This document shows positions 13,805 to 16,347 of a stretch of 16,347 nucleotides of DNA, one piece after another. Source of the DNA: CAYRZL01 sp964428795 (GTDB taxonomy: Bacteria > Bacillota > Clostridia > Lachnospirales > Lachnospiraceae); NCBI GenBank assembly GCA_964428795.1, contig CAYRZL010000062.1:1-16347 (forward strand), read 5' to 3'. The notes beneath the pieces are model-generated. The model had not been told where the DNA came from. It worked only from the letters and a program-made list of their open reading frames with translations, and did no database searches. Position 1 is the stretch's first letter; the number at the start of each line of letters is the position of its first letter. The translations under genes were made by a program, and so were the position numbers.

Positions 13805-15169
13805 ATGAGTGAACAGTTGATAGCGGGAAAGGGAAACCCGCTTGGATATGAGAAAATAAGCAAATTGATCAGGGCATATGCATTGCCCAGTGTACTTTCC
13901 ATGGTGGTAAATGCATTGTACAACATTGTGGATCAGATTTTTATTGGCAGGGGTGTAGGTTATCTGGGTAACGGAGCTACCAATGTCATTCTACCGTTTA
14001 CAATTCTGGGCATTGCATTGGGATTGTTATTTGGTGACGGAGGAGCAGCTTATTTAAGCCTGCAGCTTGGCAGAGGAGAGAAGGCACAGGCGTCAAAAGG
14101 TGTTGCAAATGCCATGGTGGGACAGATCGTTACAGGAATTGCCCTCTGTGTGGTATTGCTTGTGTTCCTGAAACCGATCTGTATTTTGTTTGGTGCGACG
14201 GAAAATATACTGCCCTATGCGTTGGACTATGGCGGTATTATTGCGCTTGGTATGCCGATCGTAGTGTTCAGCTCGGGTATGGCAGGCATTATCCGTGCGG
14301 ATGGTTCACCGAAGATCAGTATGCTTGGTCTTATGTTGGGATGTATCATCAATATTGTACTGGATGCGGTGTTTGTGCTGGTGCTTGGATGGGGCGTAGC
14401 CGGAGCGGCTGTTGCTACCATTATCGGTCAATATGTGAATGGTGCGCTGTTTATTTGGTATCAATGGCACTATAAAAATGTGGAATTGCACCGGGATTAT
14501 TTCAAAGTGAAATTTTCTGTGCTGGAAAAAGTTATGGGGCTTGGAATTTCCAGTTTTATTACCCAGATTGCGGTGGTTGTGGTTATTGTTGTCATCAACC
14601 GTCTGCTGGTTTATTATGGCGGACTGTCTAAATATGGAGAGGATATTCCAATCACAGCGCTGGGCGTTACGATGAAGATCAATAATATTCTGATCGGTAT
14701 TTTTACGGGTATTGCTACCGGATGTCAGCCCATTATCGGTTTTAATTATGGAGCAGGAAAAACAGACAGAAGTAAACAGACATTGTTTCAGGCAGTTATC
14801 ATTGCCAGCATCTGTGCGGCAGTTGCCACAGCTTGTTTTCAACTGTTTCCGATGCCGATTGTCAGCATTTTTGGTTCGGAATCAGAATTGTATAATGAGT
14901 TTGCGGTGAAATGTCTGCGGATCTTTTTGATGCTCTGTATTTTTGATGGCTTTAACAATGTGGCAGCAGTCTTTTTTCAGGCAATCGGAAAACCGGGACG
15001 GGCTGCAGTTTCCACTTTGCTTCGTCAGACTATATTCCTCATTCCTCCTGCATGTATTTTTGGGGCGATCTGGGGTGTGGAAGGAATATTGTATGCAGGA
15101 CCGTTTGCGGCTGCGGCTTCCGCACTGATGATTTTCTTTATTATTTGTCCGCAGGTGAAGAAACTTTAG
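13805..15169 (+). CDS. MATE-family multidrug/sodium or proton antiporter
   Basis: This 454-aa inner-membrane transporter has about 12 hydrophobic segments in two homologous halves. The N-terminal half has IRAYALPSVLSMVVNALYNIVDQIFIGRGVG, the MATE entry motif, and ILPFTILGIALGLLFGDGGAAYLSLQLGRG. The second half has ALGVTMKINNILIGIFTGIATGCQPIIGFNYGAG, the matching repeat. Such pumps export cationic drugs or metabolites using an ion gradient. The start is ATG 13805 with AGGAT/AGGAG upstream. It is followed after 66 bases by the CAT-fold gene; together they could be an export-plus-acetylation detoxification pair, but this is only adjacency. Substrate unknown. Confidence 0.93.
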   Translation: MSEQLIAGKGNPLGYEKISKLIRAYALPSVLSMVVNALYNIVDQIFIGRGVGYLGNGATNVILPFTILGIALGLLFGDGGAAYLSLQLGRGEKAQASKGVANAMVGQIVTGIALCVVLLVFLKPICILFGATENILPYALDYGGIIALGMPIVVFSSGMAGIIRADGSPKISMLGLMLGCIINIVLDAVFVLVLGWGVAGAAVATIIGQYVNGALFIWYQWHYKNVELHRDYFKVKFSVLEKVMGLGISSFITQIAVVVVIVVINRLLVYYGGLSKYGEDIPITALGVTMKINNILIGIFTGIATGCQPIIGFNYGAGKTDRSKQTLFQAVIIASICAAVATACFQLFPMPIVSIFGSESELYNEFAVKCLRIFLMLCIFDGFNNVAAVFFQAIGKPGRAAVSTLLRQTIFLIPPACIFGAIWGVEGILYAGPFAAAASALMIFFIICPQVKKL

Positions 15170-15235
15170 GGTTATCACTTGGGGATGGAATTTGCGTTGT
15201 CAAGTGTCCGGAAGAAAGAGGATGAAAACAAGAGA

Positions 15236-15874
15236 ATGAAATATTTACGTGATATGAATTGGGGGCGGGATGCCCTGTTGAAAAAATATGCTGCTTATGA
15301 CTTTCCGTACATCAATATCGGGGCAGAGGTGGATGTGACCGGATTGTATGATTTTGCAAAGAAGAACGGACTATCTTTTTACTGTGCCATGATCCATACA
15401 GTGACGAAAATTGCGTTGGAGATCAGAAATTTCAGTTATCGTATGCTGGATGACGGAACTCCGGTCATGTGTGACAGTTTATCTCCGTCTTTTACTTATC
15501 TTCCGAAGGGAGAGGAGCAGTTTTATATTGTGGAGCTGCCCTTTGAGGAGGATGTGATTTCCTTTTGCCGGCATGCCAGGGCTCAGGCAGAAGCAATGGC
15601 AGAAGAGACGGAGCATTCTTATATGCCGGAGAAGGATCATGTTGGGATTCTTTATATTTCCTGTATTCCTTGGATTCGGTATACACATTTCGTCCGTACT
15701 GTTGATAAGGGTGGAAAAGATAATATTCCGCGCATTTCCTGGGGGAAATATGTGCGGGACGATAAAGGGAGAATGATGATGCCGCTGTCGGTGCAGGTGC
15801 ATCACGGAATGATGGACGGATATCATGTCGGTATGTTTTTCGAAAAGCTGGAGGCATATCTGCGCATGTTTTAA
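15236..15874 (+). CDS. Chloramphenicol-acetyltransferase-fold protein (CAT-like)
   Basis: From ATG 15236 this is 212 aa, the normal CAT length, with an N-terminus MKYLRDMNW...VDVTG that fits the family. In-frame upstream starts (TTG 15179, ATG 15185) add up to 19 charged residues and lack a clear ribosome binding site, though they cannot be excluded. QVHHGMMDGYHVGMFFEKL near the C-terminus contains the catalytic H-H-x3-D-G (H190, D194). IPWIRYTHF and ISWGKY match the rest of the CAT trimer-interface core. The residue aligned with the conserved catalytic-site serine (Ser148 of CAT-III) appears to be His, so activity on chloramphenicol is uncertain; another acyl acceptor is possible. It follows the MATE gene. 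Confidence 0.8.
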   Translation: MKYLRDMNWGRDALLKKYAAYDFPYINIGAEVDVTGLYDFAKKNGLSFYCAMIHTVTKIALEIRNFSYRMLDDGTPVMCDSLSPSFTYLPKGEEQFYIVELPFEEDVISFCRHARAQAEAMAEETEHSYMPEKDHVGILYISCIPWIRYTHFVRTVDKGGKDNIPRISWGKYVRDDKGRMMMPLSVQVHHGMMDGYHVGMFFEKLEAYLRMF

Positions 15875-16044
15875 AATCCCGGTTTGTCGCTTTGACGAGA
15901 GACTGTGGCTCCGGATGTTTTTGGGATTGTGAGGCATCGCATGTCTTCCAGTCCTGCTAAGAGAATGATTTCCTTTCGCACTTCTTTGCACTGGATTTTT
16001 CGCAGAAGGGGACAGACAATCCTTTATTTGCGCCTGCGCTACGA

Positions 16045-16071
16045 AAAGAAACCTCCACCGGAGCTTTCTTT
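16045..16071. terminator. Imperfect hairpin between convergent genes
   Basis: AAAGAAACCTCC (16045-16056) and GGAGCTTTCTTT (16060-16071) pair with one C-C mismatch and a 3-nt loop. It sits between the end of the CAT-like gene and the convergent Rpn-like gene, so could end transcription on the minus strand or on both. No long T-tract follows. The rest of the 15875-16118 stretch shows no convincing gene. Confidence 0.35.
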
Positions 16072-16118
16072 CGCATGCTTGGCAACAAACCGTTCAGACT
16101 TTTCTTCATATTCACATG

Positions 16119-16347
16119 TCAGGTTTTATTTTGCAGATCTTCAATCAATTCCTTTGGACAATCTGTCAGTGTCATGATCTCTTTGAGCGTCATTCCATGG
16201 GCAAGCATATTTTTAATGATCTGTTTTTTACTTTCTAATTCACCATTAGCAAATCCATCCTCATACCCATCTTCACGATCCATTTCCCGTAGAAGAGAAG
16301 GATTATAATCAACCAAAAACATATTCACTACCTCCGATCGGTTCTTT
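16119..16347 (-). CDS. Rpn/PD-(D/E)XK-type nuclease family protein, C-terminal part (cut by window edge)
   Basis: About 75 codons are visible, open to the window edge. The text RSEVVNMFLVDYNPSLLREMDREDGYEDGFANGE (written in parts: RSEVVNMFLVDYN, then EMDREDGYEDGFANGE) followed by MLAHGMTLKEIMTLTDCP is the usual C-terminal tail of Rpn-type recombination-promoting nucleases: a charged E/D-G-Y-E-x-G linker plus a small helix-turn-helix-like segment. The catalytic domain would lie beyond the edge. A GGAGG eight bases before an internal ATG (16320-16322) could also make a separate 67-residue protein, but the upstream codons AAG AAC CGA TCG GAG are open and fit the family, favouring a cut gene. Such genes are often multicopy in gut Firmicutes. 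Confidence 0.55.
   Translation of the reverse strand, partial: KNRSEVVNMFLVDYNPSLLREMDREDGYEDGFANGELESKKQIIKNMLAHGMTLKEIMTLTDCPKELIEDLQNKT

Noticed and set aside
15905..16177. 90-codon plus-strand frame after the CAT-like gene
   Set aside because: No ribosome binding site or known motif, and it runs into the antisense of the Rpn-like gene.

Overview
The window looks like chromosomal DNA of a gut-type anaerobic Firmicute, most likely a Lachnospiraceae member. Supporting signs are moderate GC, strong AGGAGG-type ribosome binding sites, occasional TTG starts, a T-box riboswitch, and the Bacillus/Clostridium gene order cysE-cysS-mrnC-rlmB-sigH. No tRNA, rRNA, CRISPR array or insertion sequence was seen.

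Left arm (1-2787, minus strand). A promoter near 2035 drives two overlapping genes for peptidase-U32-family proteins, a UbiV-like protein followed by a UbiU-like protein. Immediately downstream is the start of a small peptide gene cut by the window edge. That peptide has an acidic leader-like N-terminus, a proline-rich linker and Gly/Tyr-rich SYGGG repeats, as expected of a ribosomally made, post-translationally modified peptide (RiPP) precursor. Just upstream sits a separate, shortened and active-site-altered prephenate-dehydratase-like gene. Characterised UbiU/UbiV, TrhP and RlhA proteins carry out oxygen-independent hydroxylation, and prephenate is linked to that chemistry. The arm is therefore a candidate undescribed system for anaerobic hydroxylation of a Gly/Tyr-rich peptide. 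This is inference, but it is the most interesting part of the window.

Middle (2788-9358). A class I/II aminotransferase diverges from the dehydratase-like gene and converges on a FUSC/aromatic-acid-exporter-type membrane protein. On the plus strand follow ispF (isoprenoid synthesis), an Eis-type GNAT acetyltransferase, a sugar nucleotidyltransferase and an N-acetylhexosamine-kinase-like enzyme. The spacing suggests one operon, and the last two genes look like a sugar salvage pair (kinase, then NDP-sugar synthesis).

Right-centre (9359-13729). A consensus promoter leads into a cysteine T-box riboswitch: specifier UGC, T-box with an A matching the U discriminator of tRNA-Cys, and an intrinsic terminator. 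It controls cysE and cysS, and probably the tightly packed mrnC, rlmB and sigH. Relative to Bacillus, yacP (rae1) is missing between rlmB and sigH.

Right end (13736-16347). A MATE-family efflux pump and a chloramphenicol-acetyltransferase-fold protein are on the plus strand. An approximately 245-bp non-coding stretch with an imperfect hairpin separates them from the minus-strand C-terminal end of an Rpn/PD-(D/E)XK-like protein that runs off the window. Only 9359-9815 exceeds 300 bases without a gene, and it holds the T-box and two inverted repeats.
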